The notes under the pieces were generated by a model, which worked only from the letters and a program-made list of their open reading frames with translations, did not search any database and was not told where the DNA came from. Shown here in pieces: positions 11,318-23,084 of a stretch of 64,000 bases of DNA. Source of the DNA: Plantago elongata (taxonomy: Eukaryota; Streptophyta; Magnoliopsida; Lamiales; Plantaginaceae); the NCBI GenBank assembly GCA_036897095.1, contig JAYMSP010000230.1:1-64000 (forward strand). The letters are read 5' to 3'. Position 1 is the first letter of the stretch; every line of letters starts with the position of its first letter. The position numbers and the translations under genes were made by a program.

Positions 11318-14060
11318 TTACATATGCTTGGCGAAAATAGACTCCACGACACCCTGAGCGATGGGATGGTAGCCAGCACATGCCTCTGTGAACACCCTTT
11401 TGGCAAATATCTTTTCTTCTTCTTTGCCAGGGCCTTGGACTAGTGCCGTGTACATTGGGCGGAGATATTTCATTCTTCCAACTTCTTTCAGAGTTTTCTC
11501 CACTTCACCATAGTAACTACTGCACCTTGATGAAATAGCAAGCTGAAGGAATGCCACCTTCACCTCGTAATTCTTTGATTCTGAAAACCGATACCTTGCA
11601 TCCAGTGCTGATACCTGTAGCAGGCAGCGTCATTATACTTGACAACAGTTTCTAATTAAACAAAGGGAATTCATTCTGTTACTCTTTGGAGATCAATACA
11701 GAAATCAACTTTGAAAACTTATTTGGTTGATTAATAATTTATCGCACTCATAAAATGAGCATATTGGTGATAAAGCCAATGAAACAACCACTCAAAGTCT
11801 CAAACAAATAAAGAGAATGAAGTATGCATCAAAATATCTTAGTACCTGTGAAGCTTCAGCAGATTTAGGAAGGTTTTCCAAATAAAGCTCCCATTCCTGT
11901 CCTCCCCAGTCAGCAACTTCATCCTCATTAGGCATCCTACCCATCTTAAATTCATTAGCAAGGGATACAATTTCCGTATACACGTCAGAGACAGGTTCCA
12001 TCGCATCAGGTGGTATGCCAACACCATCTGTCCAAAGCTTCAAATCAACATGATCTTGTATTCCAGGAACATTTGCTTTCAGAAAATCGAGAAACATGTC
12101 CGTGTCAATGGACTGAAACTTGAATGTTGCAATATACTTTTTAAGAAATTCATCAAATGCAGGACGTCCGATCTGTGATAAGATGTCATAAATATTCAGA
12201 CCTCCGTGTAAAATACAAATATCATAAAACAAGCTCAAGTCACAAGCACGCTTACCTGTCTTTCAATGCGCCACAAAAACTGGAATCCTTTCTCATACGG
12301 CACTGAAGAATACACATCATCAGGGTCCACTCCTTCCTGATTAGTCCTTAGTTTCGTAAACTCTGGGTTGTCCTTGAACCTTTCTATCTCCACAGCAAGT
12401 CCTTTCCAACCAATTCCTATATTCAGTGCAGCTCTTTCCTTCCCTTGAACAGCCTCAACTATTCGTCGCTCCGCATAAGTTGTGAACCCCTATAAGCACA
12501 TAATTATTAAAAACTGTTGGTGGTACAAATGAGCGGGTCGATAGCAAATAAAGCACATCACGTAGAAACAAAAGGAATTGCATTTCAACCACCCATAGTC
12601 TTGGTCAACGGTCATGGTAAACCTAAATATCAGTTATCACCTTTCCCACTCTCTAGATCAACGGAGTTGCTAAACTATAGCTTATTTATCAAACCACTTG
12701 AGATCAATACTTTGACAATATAGTGTAAACAGATTATGTAATTTACAACATCACTTCAATACATAGTCCATCAAGAAGTAACACAAGCTACACAATTTCA
12801 TCAACTGACCTAATATACAATCATAGCATGACTTTAGGTGTTCGGGCAATAAATTTCAGCACATCCAAGTTCACTGATCTTCCAAAAATACATCTACTCA
12901 AGTAGTCAGCCATCAAATAAACTAACAGTAATAATCATGCTACATGGATAACCAGAATTGAAGATACTTACCCAATTCATACATACACTACCACTAGTCA
13001 TGTTAGTAATAGTGTTTGTAACACATTATATACCTATGTAAACCATCAATAATATACGATTATACACAAATAGTACCTCGTTCAACCAAAAATGGTCATT
13101 ACTCTTGTTAGTAATCAAATTTCCTGTCCAGCTATGTGCAAGCTCATGCGCCACAACCTGCGCCCCAGTGGCGTCACCTTTAATCACAGTAGGAGTCAAA
13201 AACACCATCCTCGGATTCTCCATCCCACCATACGGAAAACTCGGTGGCAAAACCAACAAATCAAACCTCTCCCAATCATACTCCCCAAACAAACTCTCCC
13301 CAACCTTAATCATCTCCTCCGTCCCCGCAAACTCCCTCGCCGCAACATCCAACACCTCCCCAACCGCCTCGGCATAAACCCTCGTCCTCGGCCCCACCTC
13401 CCTAAACCCCAACTCCCCGACCGCAAACGCAAACAAATACGGCGGAATCGGCTGCTCCATCACAAACTCCTCCACCACCCTCCCTTCCCCACACCAAATC
13501 GACTCTTCGCAGCACCCGGCCGCCTCGTTCGCAACTGGATCATGCCTCGACACGTGCCTCGCCGCCATCACAGCCGACAGAAACCTCGGAACGTTGAGCT
13601 TCGCGGAGAATTTGATCCGAGCAGCTGGCGTGTCCTGGCAAGGGAAAATTGACCTGGCGTGGATGGACTGACACTGAGTGTAGACGAACGGGAACGTTTT
13701 GTTGAAGGTCTGTGGAGGTGTGAGCCATTGGAGAGCGGAGGAAGAGGGTGAGGTTTTGGAGAGGATGAGAATTGAGGAGTGATTGGAGAGAGTGATGGTT
13801 AGGGCTTGGCCGAGGATTGGGTTGGGTGGGTGGAGGGTGAAGGGGAGGGGGGTGAGGGTGTTCGGGTCGACGATTGAGGTGATTGTGAGGGAACGAGTGT
13901 CGACGGCGAATTGGCCGGAGAAAGGGGCGGAGAGAGTGAGGAGAGTGGCGGAGTGGATGGTGGAGGAGGGGAAGTCGAAGTAGAAGGTGAGGGAGATGTG
14001 TGTGGTGAGTGGATGGGTGGAGGAGGTGTAGGAGTGGGGGTCGATTGTGGTCGTTGTCAT
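11318..14060 (-). CDS. LTA4H: Leukotriene A-4 hydrolase-like M1 aminopeptidase
   Basis: Zinc metallopeptidase of family M1; plant members are soluble aminopeptidases with possible epoxide hydrolase activity. Four exons (14060-13077, 12489-12256, 12172-11846, 11614-11318) give 613 aa, close to the Arabidopsis homologue. Exon 1 holds the N-terminal beta domain, the substrate-binding GGMEN (278-282) and the zinc site HELAH (305-309) with the third ligand E328 in WLNE, the last codon of the exon. Later exons encode GFTTYAERRIVE, the catalytic and helical C-terminal domains, and end AQGVVESIFAKHM. All junctions are GT-AG and phase 0. Exon 1 is unusually GC-rich and purine/pyrimidine-skewed compared with its surroundings, which creates long spurious ORFs on the other strand. 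All catalytic residues are present; likely functional. Confidence 0.96.
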
Positions 14061-15362
14061 CGGAAAAGGTGGCGGAGCACGGCGGTTAGTGGTGGTGGTG
14101 AGAGAGTGTGGTGAGTGGAGTGGACTAGTGGAGCTTTCTTTTGTTTTATGCGAACGCTTCTATTAGTATTTAGTAGGACTGTTAGGAGTAATTGATTGAA
14201 TTTAATTATGGTTATAAATCCATTTTATTCTATCTTAAAATTCATTTTGAGTTCAATTTGAATTCATTTGATTTATTTAACTATTGTTATACTAAAATTC
14301 TTTAATTTTATTCTAATGAATATACATATCCTGTAGTGTCCTGATTTTTAAAAATACGAACTAAGAAAAATACAATTCGCGCTAGTTTTTAAGTTTTAAA
14401 ATTTGACGGACTTAAACTTATAACATTAATAATAAAAGTGTAGTTCGACGCCTCGTGCATTCTTATACTTGACAAAAAAATTCTTGAAATAAGTTCGTGA
14501 ACTAGTAAAAATATGCATCGAATTATAAGTTATAAAATCCTTGCAACTTTACAAGTAAAAAATCGTGAACTTATAAAGTTGTAATATTAAAGTGATCCTG
14601 GTAGTGATCATTGCTCCGGCAATGCTGCACTCCAAGCTCGACTTTAATACCTAAAACTAATATTTTAGAAACAGGTCAGTCATGACCACTGACTGAAAAA
14701 GTATCCATGCATGTACAATGATTTAAAGTTCTATCTATCCGTCTTTTTACAGCCTTTAGTCTTGTCTAATACAATGCATCATATGACTTGACTTAACCTA
14801 CCACTGAACACATGAACTCAATATCTAACTTCTGAAAATTCTTAACTGTAGCTTGGAAGCTTAGCATGAATCTTAACATGATTGTGAGCTCACTTGGCAT
14901 CGTAGGTTCATTCTTGGATCATGGTTGCTATCTACCGGCCTGAGGTCACTTTCGTGGCCCTATCCGTTGAATATGAAATAACAATTACCAGCCTCAGGAT
15001 CTTGGTCCATATTCATTGAACAAATATAACACTGATGGTTTCAGGACCTTGATCCCTATCCGCTGAACATGAACATAACTGCGTTACAAATATAAGAATA
15101 CTCCCCTATGAACACCTTAACTTACTTTTAACTTGAAGAACTTTCTTAATTAAAAACTCAAAACTTATTAAAGTGAATGCATGCTTATATAACTCTAACT
15201 TGTGAAACCTATGGTTTAATGGGTGTAAATTATAAATAGACCTTTTAAGTGTGGCAAGTTTAACATCCATAAAACAACACTACAAGCAAGGTACCTAAAA
15301 GTTGACATTAGAAATGAAATGAAAACAAGTGGAACAAACTAAGAAACTGATTGAGATAAAAT
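14061..15362. other. Intergenic, repeat-like, no gene
   Basis: No coding match. The part 14880-15080 repeats short phrases (tggtccatattcattgaac; tgatccctatccgctgaaca), suggesting an old dispersed repeat, but I could not assign a family or ends. Confidence 0.4.
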
Positions 15363-15460
15363 TTGAGTGGCCTTTTTCAATTAAAATTGATTTTTTTGTA
15401 TGAAAATGTTCGATTTGAATGGGAAAATGACCGCTTCAGCGGTACGACAAACCGGGCCAA
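15363..15460 (+). repeat. Dispersed repeat, copy 1
   Basis: About 95 bp (gtggcc...ttttgtatgaaaatgttcg...gggaaaatgaccgc) that recurs in the same orientation near 20918-21010 at roughly three-quarters identity. No ends or coding capacity seen; family unknown. Confidence 0.6.
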
Positions 15461-15548
15461 ATTATCCATAGCATAACATAATATAGTGTAATTATGAGTA
15501 ATGAAATTGGTCTAATGCGAGCAAGGGTCAGTTTTCTAGCGACACCAA

Positions 15549-15801
15549 GGGGATGATTGGAGTAGCATTCAAATGCCCGTTTGGATGCTACTCGAAGATT
15601 TTGTGTTTGTTATGGCATTTAAATGCCAAAGATCGAAATGCCTCTACAGTAGCAACATTTTTCTCTACCTATATAACAAACTTATAATACCCTATTCAAT
15701 TACAATTCTATACCAAACACAATTCTAATAATCCCACTACAATTCCGATCACTATTCATGCATTTAAATCGGGACATTTAAGTCGCATGCCAATCCGCCC
15801 C
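15549..15801 (-). mobile_element. Tourist-like MITE, long subfamily (253 bp)
   Basis: Non-autonomous PIF/Harbinger-type element. Ends ggggatgattgg / ccaatccgcccc form the terminal inverted repeat, flanked by CAA on both sides (15546-15548, 15802-15804), a 3-bp duplication typical of the superfamily. It is the inverted counterpart of the copy at 20303-20555 and has exactly the same length. Confidence 0.85.
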
Positions 15802-15804
15802 CAA

Positions 15805-16848
15805 ATCTACTTTGGTCTTGTACATATACAACTCGACTTGACAAAACTTTAGCTACGTGTAAAATCGAACGCCTGAGTACATTGATTCATGCAATATGTG
15901 CACTAATACAGGATACTACATAACTCGACAATACAACAATGTCATGAACATGAACAAAAATTTTGGATTTGGCAGCAAACTCATATCTCAATTTTGCAAT
16001 TACATGTCACATATTATAACATAGATACCAATCAAATGTACAAGCTCACATTATATATAAATATATATGTTTATGAGGTAAATATTAGGGGAACTTGCAT
16101 AGAAGAGAACAAATACGACAAATAAGAATCGATAATGGAATTAAAAAATGACTCTTTGATTTATGCGAAGTTCAGGATGATTGAGACCTCAAAACGGAGA
16201 TCCTTCTAGTGACAATGTAGACTGGTGTGTTAGAAACCCTATCTTCATGATCTGACGGTTAACGAAGCGAGAATCATGTTTTAAAAAAGATTGCGTATGC
16301 AGAAATTTCGTGCGCAAATTAAGTATATAGCTCAAGAGTTTCTTTCAAAAAAGGTTAGGTTAAGTTGGATATAAAAACGAACTTGGACTTAAAGAGGGAT
16401 TAAACATTGAACTGGTAAGATAATTGGACTGAAAAATGAATTGGACTAATTTTGAAGAATAATAAATTGGACCAAGAACAATTTGAACTCTATAATGGTG
16501 AACGGTTCGTTACATAATTTTTTTTATTTAAATGTAATTTTTTGAATTGTAAATTTGACGAAATAAACATTTTGTATTCATAACATCTTTTGATTAATCA
16601 GTAGGTTAGTGGTTGGTGATGCATTAATTGTCTTTGTTCATTCGAGGTGGAAAGGGAGTAGAAGCGTATCGAATAAAATGGGAAGGGGAATAGAAAATGG
16701 TAGGGGTTAAAAAATTGGAGGGAGATAATTGATTGTTTTGGGAATAAAGGAAACATGAATAAATTAGTTTAAAGTTTGGCCCAGAATAATATTAAGGGGT
16801 ATCATGTAAGATTAACAATTTCTCTCACCTTTTAGTATTCCGCTGGGA
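15805..16848. other. Intergenic, no gene
   Basis: AT-rich sequence with no coding match or recognisable element. Confidence 0.5.
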
Positions 16849-16997
16849 GGGGCTAATTGGGATAGCATTTAAATATTCCCATTTGATTCGATGAACAATA
16901 ATTTGGCCTAAAATACACTTTAAATACCCCCATTTCAATTTCATTCCAAATACAATTTCACAAAAATGTCTATTCAAATGCCATGTCAATCAGCCCC
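16849..16997 (+). mobile_element. Tourist-like MITE, short subfamily
   Basis: 149 bp with ends ggggctaattgg / tcaatcagcccc. Shares the internal stretch gattcgatgaacaataattt and ggcctaaaata with the copy at 17761-17918. The flanking trinucleotides differ (GGA/TTA), so the target duplication has decayed or one end is altered. Confidence 0.7.
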
Positions 16998-17260
16998 TTA
17001 ATTTCATATGAGCTTCCTCTTGCAATATTCATAAACTATTCCGGTTATTAGATTTCAACAATGCAAATCAACCCTATTCAATTTAACAATTTCTAAATCA
17101 AACAACAAATAAATGTAAAAAGATAAATAAATACACAACATCAAATTTACGTAATTCGATAATTGCCTACGTCCATAAAATACCAAAATTTCTATTAACC
17201 AACAACCAAAATGCAGTATACAATTGACTATCAATTTCAGCAATTTAATTTTACAATATA

Positions 17261-17497
17261 CTCCCTCTGTCCCGTTGATAATGAAACAATTTAATTTTAC
17301 ACGTTTTTTAAAGAGAACATGTGATATATGATTAAAACTTAAGAATAAGTTTGAGATAGAAAAGTATATGTGAGTCTAATAATGTGTGATTAAAAATGAG
17401 TTGTATAGTACATATTATTTCTGTAAATGAAAAATTATTTCACTTTGGTAGGACGTTGAAAATGAAAAATGTTTCAATTTTAACGGGACGAATGAAG
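17261..17497 (+). mobile_element. Stowaway-like (Tc1/mariner) MITE
   Basis: Starts CTCCCTCTGTCCCG after TA and ends CGGGACGAATGAAG before TA. These are the classic Stowaway terminal repeats with a TA target duplication. About 237 bp, no coding capacity. Confidence 0.85.
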
Positions 17498-17760
17498 TAT
17501 AAATATTTTTAAAAGAATATGTAAAATATAATTATTTTATTATTAATGGAACGGATAAAGTATCAAGTGGTCAGAGAAAAATGATTTGGAACAGTTGATA
17601 AATCTTCTAAACTAGCCCGGCGATTCTTCTGTCAATTCTCCACTGTCTCCACTTGTCCTCAAGAGTTAAGTTCAGTGATCCATTTGAGAGTACTATTGGG
17701 AGGCGCCTCCATATCATGATCTCCCCCGTGAAAGTTGGGATTATTGATGATAATGTTATA

Positions 17761-17918
17761 GGGGGTGTTTGGATGGGGATTCGAATATTCCCATTTGATT
17801 CGATGAACAATAATTTGGCCTAAAATATACTTAAATATCCCACTTAAATGTCCATTCAAACACAATTTTCACCAAAATTCATTCAAATGCCCACTCAAAT
17901 GTCCATCCAAACAGCCAC
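17761..17918 (+). mobile_element. Tourist-like MITE inside the SCPL relic
   Basis: 158 bp with ends gggggtgtttggatgg / ccatccaaacagccac and flanking ATA (17758-17760, 17919-17921). The intact SCPL gene has an uninterrupted gttatagtaattt at the equivalent site (near 23565), so the insertion point and the 3-bp duplication are confirmed by an empty-site paralogue. Confidence 0.93.
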
Positions 17919-17994
17919 ATAGTAATTTATCTATCAATAAATAAACTTAAGACATTTAATCTCTCAGCTTACCTGTAAACCAGACCTTGATAAC

Positions 17995-18088
17995 TTCTTT
18001 TTTTTAAATGATAAAAAAATGACTCGAACTCCAATCTATTAATTAAAGACGAAGCATATTATTACGCTTAGTTACATTCCGTTATCTG
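17995..18088 (-). mobile_element. Short SINE-like insertion in SCPL relic
   Basis: 94 bp flanked by TTGATAAC at 17987-17994 and 18089-18096. The intact paralogue has a single GATAAC here. Read on the minus strand it carries a B-box-like gttcgagtc and ends in an A-rich tail, which fits a tRNA-derived SINE; the A box is weak, so the family call is tentative although the insertion itself is clear. Confidence 0.6.
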
Positions 18089-18530
18089 TTGATAACCATT
18101 TTTACAAAGAAGTAGATGGTACTCGGCTGAACTTCCTAGTATCTACGCTGTAGGCCACACTTCGGTTGTATCTACCCATTCACCTTTTGTCCCCTGATCA
18201 TCAATATACTTCAAATGGTAATTTTGGAATGAGGTGCGTATCACATGTCTCATTTGTGAGACTTTATTGAGAATAATTAGAGGATATTTGTAATACCGTT
18301 AAGATGGACATTTTTACATTTAAATAGAATATTTTATTAAAAAATAATTAATTTTAGTTAGAAAATGCCACTTAAATTTTATTCCAATAAAATCCTCACT
18401 TCCGTATAGGTTTTCATTGGTTCTTACCTATGTAATTTGAAGAGCTTCTCTCACAAGTGGATTATTGTATAATATTGCTCCTGCGATAACAATACAAGTT
18501 GATAAATTGTATAGATTTTTAGAAGTCATA

Positions 18531-18899
18531 ATATATGTTTAGTAATTATTACTAGTATACATAAATATGCGATCGACTTCAGCTTCGGATGATTCATCAT
18601 GTGTATGGTCCAACAGAGTTAGAGCCTTAGAGGTCAATCTTATGTTATGTTCAAATCGTGAGATTCTAAAATAATTTATCAATATAAGTTATTTTTCTAT
18701 GTACTTTAATTATGTAATGTTTCATTTCTAATTTTTTTTAAGCTTATCACTATTACATATTACAATCATATTACAACATTAAATCATTCACAAATCAATA
18801 ATTATATCATCACTCATCAACTCAATCTATTACAATTCTATAATACACTAGAATACAAACTCGCTTTGACAAGAATTAAATCTACTCTAAAGTGATTCT
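18531..18899. other. Intergenic, no gene
   Basis: AT-rich sequence between the SCPL relic and a dispersed repeat; nothing recognised. Confidence 0.5.
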
Positions 18900-19157
18900 T
18901 TAACTTTTTTTAAAAAATGTTTTTGTATGTTTCTATAAAAGTAAACTAATTTCTATATAATAAGTAATAACTAATAAGCTTTGTGTTAATGTGGAATTAA
19001 AAATAAATCATTTAAAAAAGTTATATATTCAATGTCAATCATTATAAAACTCATTTAAATTGATTAAATTTAAGACAATATATTAGTTGTCCACTTCAAA
19101 TCGAAACAATGTGAATTCATTTTTAATTCAACAATTTATTTATTTCATCTTAATTTA
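18900..19157 (+). repeat. AT-rich dispersed repeat, copy 1
   Basis: Recurs at about 27665-27935 in the same orientation: both contain cattataaa.ctcatttaaattgat, ccacttcaaatcga.acaatg and caatttatttattt in order. It abuts the point where the GH17 pseudogene loses homology. Ends and family not determined. Confidence 0.65.
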
Positions 19158-19647
19158 TGGAGTTGAGAGGATCGTGGTGAATGAGAGCATAGTAGACACC
19201 GATATAGTTTTGATTCCGAGCTCAATCAACGACTGGTGTAGATTACGGATCGCTGGGAGGAGAATGTTGGACGCTTCAAAATCCGGATCAGAGAACATAC
19301 CGGCTCCAACGAAGATGAAACGGAAGCATGCAGGTTTATATATAGCCAGCTTGAAGGAGCATAGATGTTGGCAGCAAAGGACGACAACAGGTGATTAGGT
19401 ACGGTGAGGTGAGGGCGACGGTTATGTTGCTGAAGGCAAAGGCACGAACGACATCCGAAGTTGGATCGATGATATTGACGGTGGCGATTTGTAAGCGAAG
19501 TTTGGTGATAAGGTGATCAGGTAGCGGGAGGGAGGTGGCGGTGGGAGAGTAGGCGACGCTTAATTTGGTGGCGGAGGTGAGTAGTGAAAGCAAGAGGGAA
19601 GTGGTGGTGGTGACGAAGAGTATCATCGGAGGAGAAAAGGCTGCCAT
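19158..19647 (-). pseudogene. GH17 beta-1,3-glucanase, broken fragment
   Basis: Remnant of a plant glucan endo-1,3-beta-glucosidase, a secreted enzyme acting on callose. It begins with a hydrophobic signal-peptide-like segment after MAAFSPPMILF, then VAYSPTATSLPLPDHLI, VNIIDPTSDVVRAFAFSNIT, and in a shifted frame PNHLLSSFAANIYAPSSWLY. A third block reads FSDPDFEASNILLPAIRNLH and QSLIELGIKTISVSTMLSF, the hallmark middle of GH17. At least one frameshift lies near 19400 and another near 19320. Homology stops at about 19158, before the catalytic acids of the C-terminal half, where an AT-rich repeat starts. No function expected. Confidence 0.8.
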
Positions 19648-19775
19648 TGTTTGTGAGTCTGTTTTTATGGGGGAGAAATTAAAATGCTAAGTGTGAGCTC
19701 TAACTGTTGTTGGTTATATATATGAAGGAGAGGCGCATTTTAGTATTTTTGGTTGTGCATTTTAGCAATTTGATA

Positions 19776-20005
19776 TTCCTTACGTTCCGTTAATAATGGA
19801 AGAATTTGATTTTGCATGTTATTAAGAAAAATATATAGATGTGGTTAAGAATGTGTTTGAGATAAAAAAGTATGTGTGGGTTTAATAATGTGAGATTAAA
19901 AACAAATTGTATTGCGAGAGTTATTTATATAAATGAAAATTTATTTTAATTTGATGGGACGTTTAAAATAAAAAATTATTCCAACTCTCGTGTGACTGAT
20001 GATGT
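19776..20005 (+). mobile_element. Stowaway-like MITE, degraded copy
   Basis: Aligns along its length with the element at 17261-17497: gttccgttaataatgg near the 5' end, tttgagataaaaaagtatgt and taatgtgagattaaaaa inside, gatgggacgtttaaaat near the 3' end. The terminal repeats are eroded and boundaries approximate. Confidence 0.7.
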
Positions 20006-20302
20006 ATTTAATTAGTAGATAGATAAAGTGAGGAGTTATTTGTTTTCTCGGGAGAAATTACAGTGAGTGCCTCCGTACGGGCTGTGAATTTGTTATTGCT
20101 GAGATCGAGGAAATTGAATATTATGGTGAAGTCATGAGTGATCATCAACTCTTTCTGAGCGTGACGTGAGTTTTTCCTTTTGTTTATGCTGTGTGGATTT
20201 CGTTCATACTCCTTTGCATTTTTTTCAGAACTTCTTCTTTTAACTTAACCGATCGATCAGCTTTAATTTTAATTGTTAATTACTCTCCATCGACAATGTT
20301 AA

Positions 20303-20555
20303 GGGGCTGATTGGCATGCGACTTAAATGCTCCGATTTAAATGCTTGAATAGTGACCAGAATTGTAATGAGATTGTTAAAATTGTGTTTGGTATAAAATT
20401 GTAATTGGATAGAGTATTATATGTTTGTTATATAGGTAGAGAAAAATGTTGCTACTGTAGATGCATTTCGATCTTCGGCATTTAAATGCCATAACAAACA
20501 CAAAATCCCCGAATAGCATCCAAACGGACATTTGGATGCTACTCCAATCAGCCCC
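20303..20555 (+). mobile_element. Tourist-like MITE, long subfamily (253 bp)
   Basis: Ends ggggctgattgg / ccaatcagcccc, flanked by TAA on both sides (20300-20302 and 20556-20558), the preferred PIF/Harbinger target. Inverted relative to the copy at 15549-15801 and of identical length. Confidence 0.92.
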
Positions 20556-20917
20556 TAAATAATTTATATAATAGAAATGTCATTTAAAAGTAACTAACAA
20601 CCGAAGTCGGAGGCGTTGACCAATCAACGTCCGTCTCATAATTGTTCGGTTTCAGTTTTATTCGTATTTTTCAATTAAATAAAAAAAATCAATTTAAACC
20701 TCACATTACATTTCATTTTCTAACCAATATAACTCAAATAGCAATCAAAAATCAAAAAATTCGGAGTGGTCTCAATTATTTTAGTGGATCAATTAATTAA
20801 CAAGCATTAACTAATGAGGATTTTGTTTTTGAAAACAATGAATGGGAACGGAAAGAGGCGTAGCAGTTTCTATTTTACCTTATGCCAGTTTTAGAGATAG
20901 GGTGGAATAGAATTTAA

Positions 20918-21010
20918 GTGGCCGTTTTAATTGAAATTAGTTTCTTTTGTATAAAATATTCAATTTGAGTGGGAAAATAGCCACTCCAGCAGTATGATAA
21001 ATAGAGCTTA
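20918..21010 (+). repeat. Dispersed repeat, copy 2
   Basis: Matches 15363-15460: gtggcc.ttttaatt, cttttgtat.aaa.tattc, gggaaaatagccact and a following cagcagtatga. Family unknown. Confidence 0.6.
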
Positions 21011-22013
21011 ATTTTTAAATTTATGATCCGGTCCGGACTAGAATTCTATGGATCGTGACTAACTTTTCATGGATCAAATTCATCGGATCTGTTGTTGTTG
21101 GATTATTTCCTTTCCCTTCACTAGCTATATATGTTTTAATGTTTATGTATATTGTGTCATCAAGATTTTGTTGCATATTATCTAAGTTCCGTGGCTAGGA
21201 AAATAGTTACATGATCATATTATGTACAGTTTATTAGGCCACGAGACACGGTATACAGGGGCGAAGGTACCCATAGCTCCAACAGGGCTATAGCACCACC
21301 CTTCCAAAAATATGAAGGAATTTATATATGTCTATTTTTGTAAAATTGTATATATAAATCTACCCAATATATGATATTAATAATATAAATTAAATAATTT
21401 TAACATAATTAAACTATATATTAATTAATTTATTAAAATTTTATCTTTAAAAATGTAATTTATCAATATTTATACATATAAAAAATAATTTTAAATTCAA
21501 CGCTACCGATCATAAATGTTAGACTGCCTTCCACCTTACACATTATTGGTAAGTGGTACATTATGATCAAGTTTTTATGGCTAGACAACGTTTGTTGTTT
21601 TTGTTCTTGAAAGTTGTGTTCTATTTGATTTTTCAGTTTGAGCTATTTCCTTATATTTTAGGTAACGTATAATTAATTACTACTTTGGTCCCTTAAACGA
21701 AACCAAAAACATAATTTCATCTTAGAAAATGTAACTGAGGCTTGTGCCTTGCTCTCAAGAATCATCTTTTTTTTTAACAAAAACATAAATTCATTAATGA
21801 AGCATCAAACGAGACAAAGGGTTTGTGATCTTGTATGGAAACCTCTCAAGAATCATCATGTTCTACATATGCAAAAATTACTGTTCTCCTGCCTTTTTTC
21901 CGCAATGGAGTTTTTGATTGAGACCTTGCACGACTAGTAGTAGTTGTTGTTGCCAGTCCACGGAGCTTGTTATCATGCATGATTGATTCGATTCGTCCTT
22001 CCTTCCATGTTAC
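21011..22013. other. Intergenic, possible transposon end
   Basis: No gene. At 21257 the sequence caggggcgaaggtacc, followed by agggctatagcaccaccctt, looks like the 5' end of an hAT-type element, but no matching 3' end or target duplication could be paired with confidence. Confidence 0.35.
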
Positions 22014-22345
22014 CAGGGACAGATCCAAAAATATCTTTGATATTGGGCAATTTTACGACAAAAAAACTCTTTTATATTATTGATTTTTTTCTTTGATAAA
22101 GGGAAAAAATGCTAAAATAATAAGAAAAGATTGTTGATCGCATGAATTTGACCTAGTTGGTTGAAAAATACCTTCAAACTTTACAATATCGTTACCAATT
22201 GAGCTAGAAAATTTATAATTACTTAACACTTGTTGATCTAAACTTACACCGCTTAAAAATATTTATCCTTTTCTTTCTTTTTGTAATATTTTTAAGGGAA
22301 CGTGGGCTATAATCTGGGTTCGCCTAGGTGGTAGATCCGCCCTTG
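22014..22345 (+). mobile_element. Possible hAT-like MITE
   Basis: Ends cagggacagatcca and, inverted, caagggcggatcta match at 10 of 14 positions, with the CA(G/A)GG start usual for hAT elements. No 8-bp target duplication is visible, so the call is weak. 332 bp, no coding capacity. Confidence 0.4.
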
Positions 22346-23084
22346 CTTATCACATCATGTAAAATTAATTTTGAATTGGATTTATTTTTATTCCCATATT
22401 TTGAACTCTCGATTCCATCACCATATTGTTCACATGTCAATCATTAAGACTAAATGTGTTTAAGCTCAAGCTCAATACAAATTAGATAGAACTCAATTGT
22501 AAATTATTTTTCAGTTTTGACTTGACTTGTGGGCTTATAAATTGATAAATCAAACATTGTACATTTAACAATTTTGTTCTGAGTTTTTTTAGCAAAGTTT
22601 GATTGTTTTATACCTAAATTATATACTTAAAGAATAAATTTTATTTTACACATAAACCTTTTAACTCACTTTGAGTTTGCACTGAAAAAAATTTCTTTAT
22701 TTTTAGACGTACATTAAAGCGTTTCAAAAACTTTCACTATAATACAAAGGTTGTATGAAAATTTACTTCATTTTATTCTTAATTATTTGTATTATATCCC
22801 GTTTCATTGTTATGTGTTTTTAATATTAATTTCTTCATTAACAAAGAATGAAGTTTCATATATAAACATAAAAATTGTTCCATGAATGAAGAAAAGGAAG
22901 ACGCCTGATGAAGTATCTATAACAGTCATAACCGAAAGAATTTCATCTTGTCTAAAAGGTCCGGCTGTGAGATATTCTTAACTATGAGCTCAGAATGCAT
23001 AAAATTCCAATTCTTGCAGTAACTTATAGCAATGCAATTGTGAAATTAAATCTCCTTCTGTTGTTGGTAGGGGTGTTTTCTTGG

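Larger units (their letters stand above)
17607..18530 (-). pseudogene. Relic of SCPL gene (exons 10-12)
   Basis: Partial copy of the intact SCPL gene at 23-26.5 kb. The exon-12 equivalent near 17607-17720 reads GEIMIWRRLP or, in the proper frame, [10 protein letters not shown], then LTLEDKWRQWRIDRRIAG. The exon-11 equivalent (about 17968-18205) and a shortened exon-10 equivalent (about 18430-18490) follow, with matching intron sequence between them. Exons 1-9 and 13-14 are absent. A Tourist MITE (17761-17918) sits in the intron and a 94-bp insertion (17995-18088) in the exon-11 copy, and a further ~130 bp of extra sequence lies near 18280-18400. Clearly non-functional. Confidence 0.88.

Noticed and set aside
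13092-13652. 186-aa open frame on the plus strand
   Set aside because: It is antisense to exon 1 of the aminopeptidase and arises from the GC-rich, stop-poor composition there; the translation is Pro/His/Arg-rich with no family features.
14880-15080. Possible retrotransposon remnant
   Set aside because: Short internal repetitions only; no terminal repeats, primer-binding site or protein similarity could be seen.
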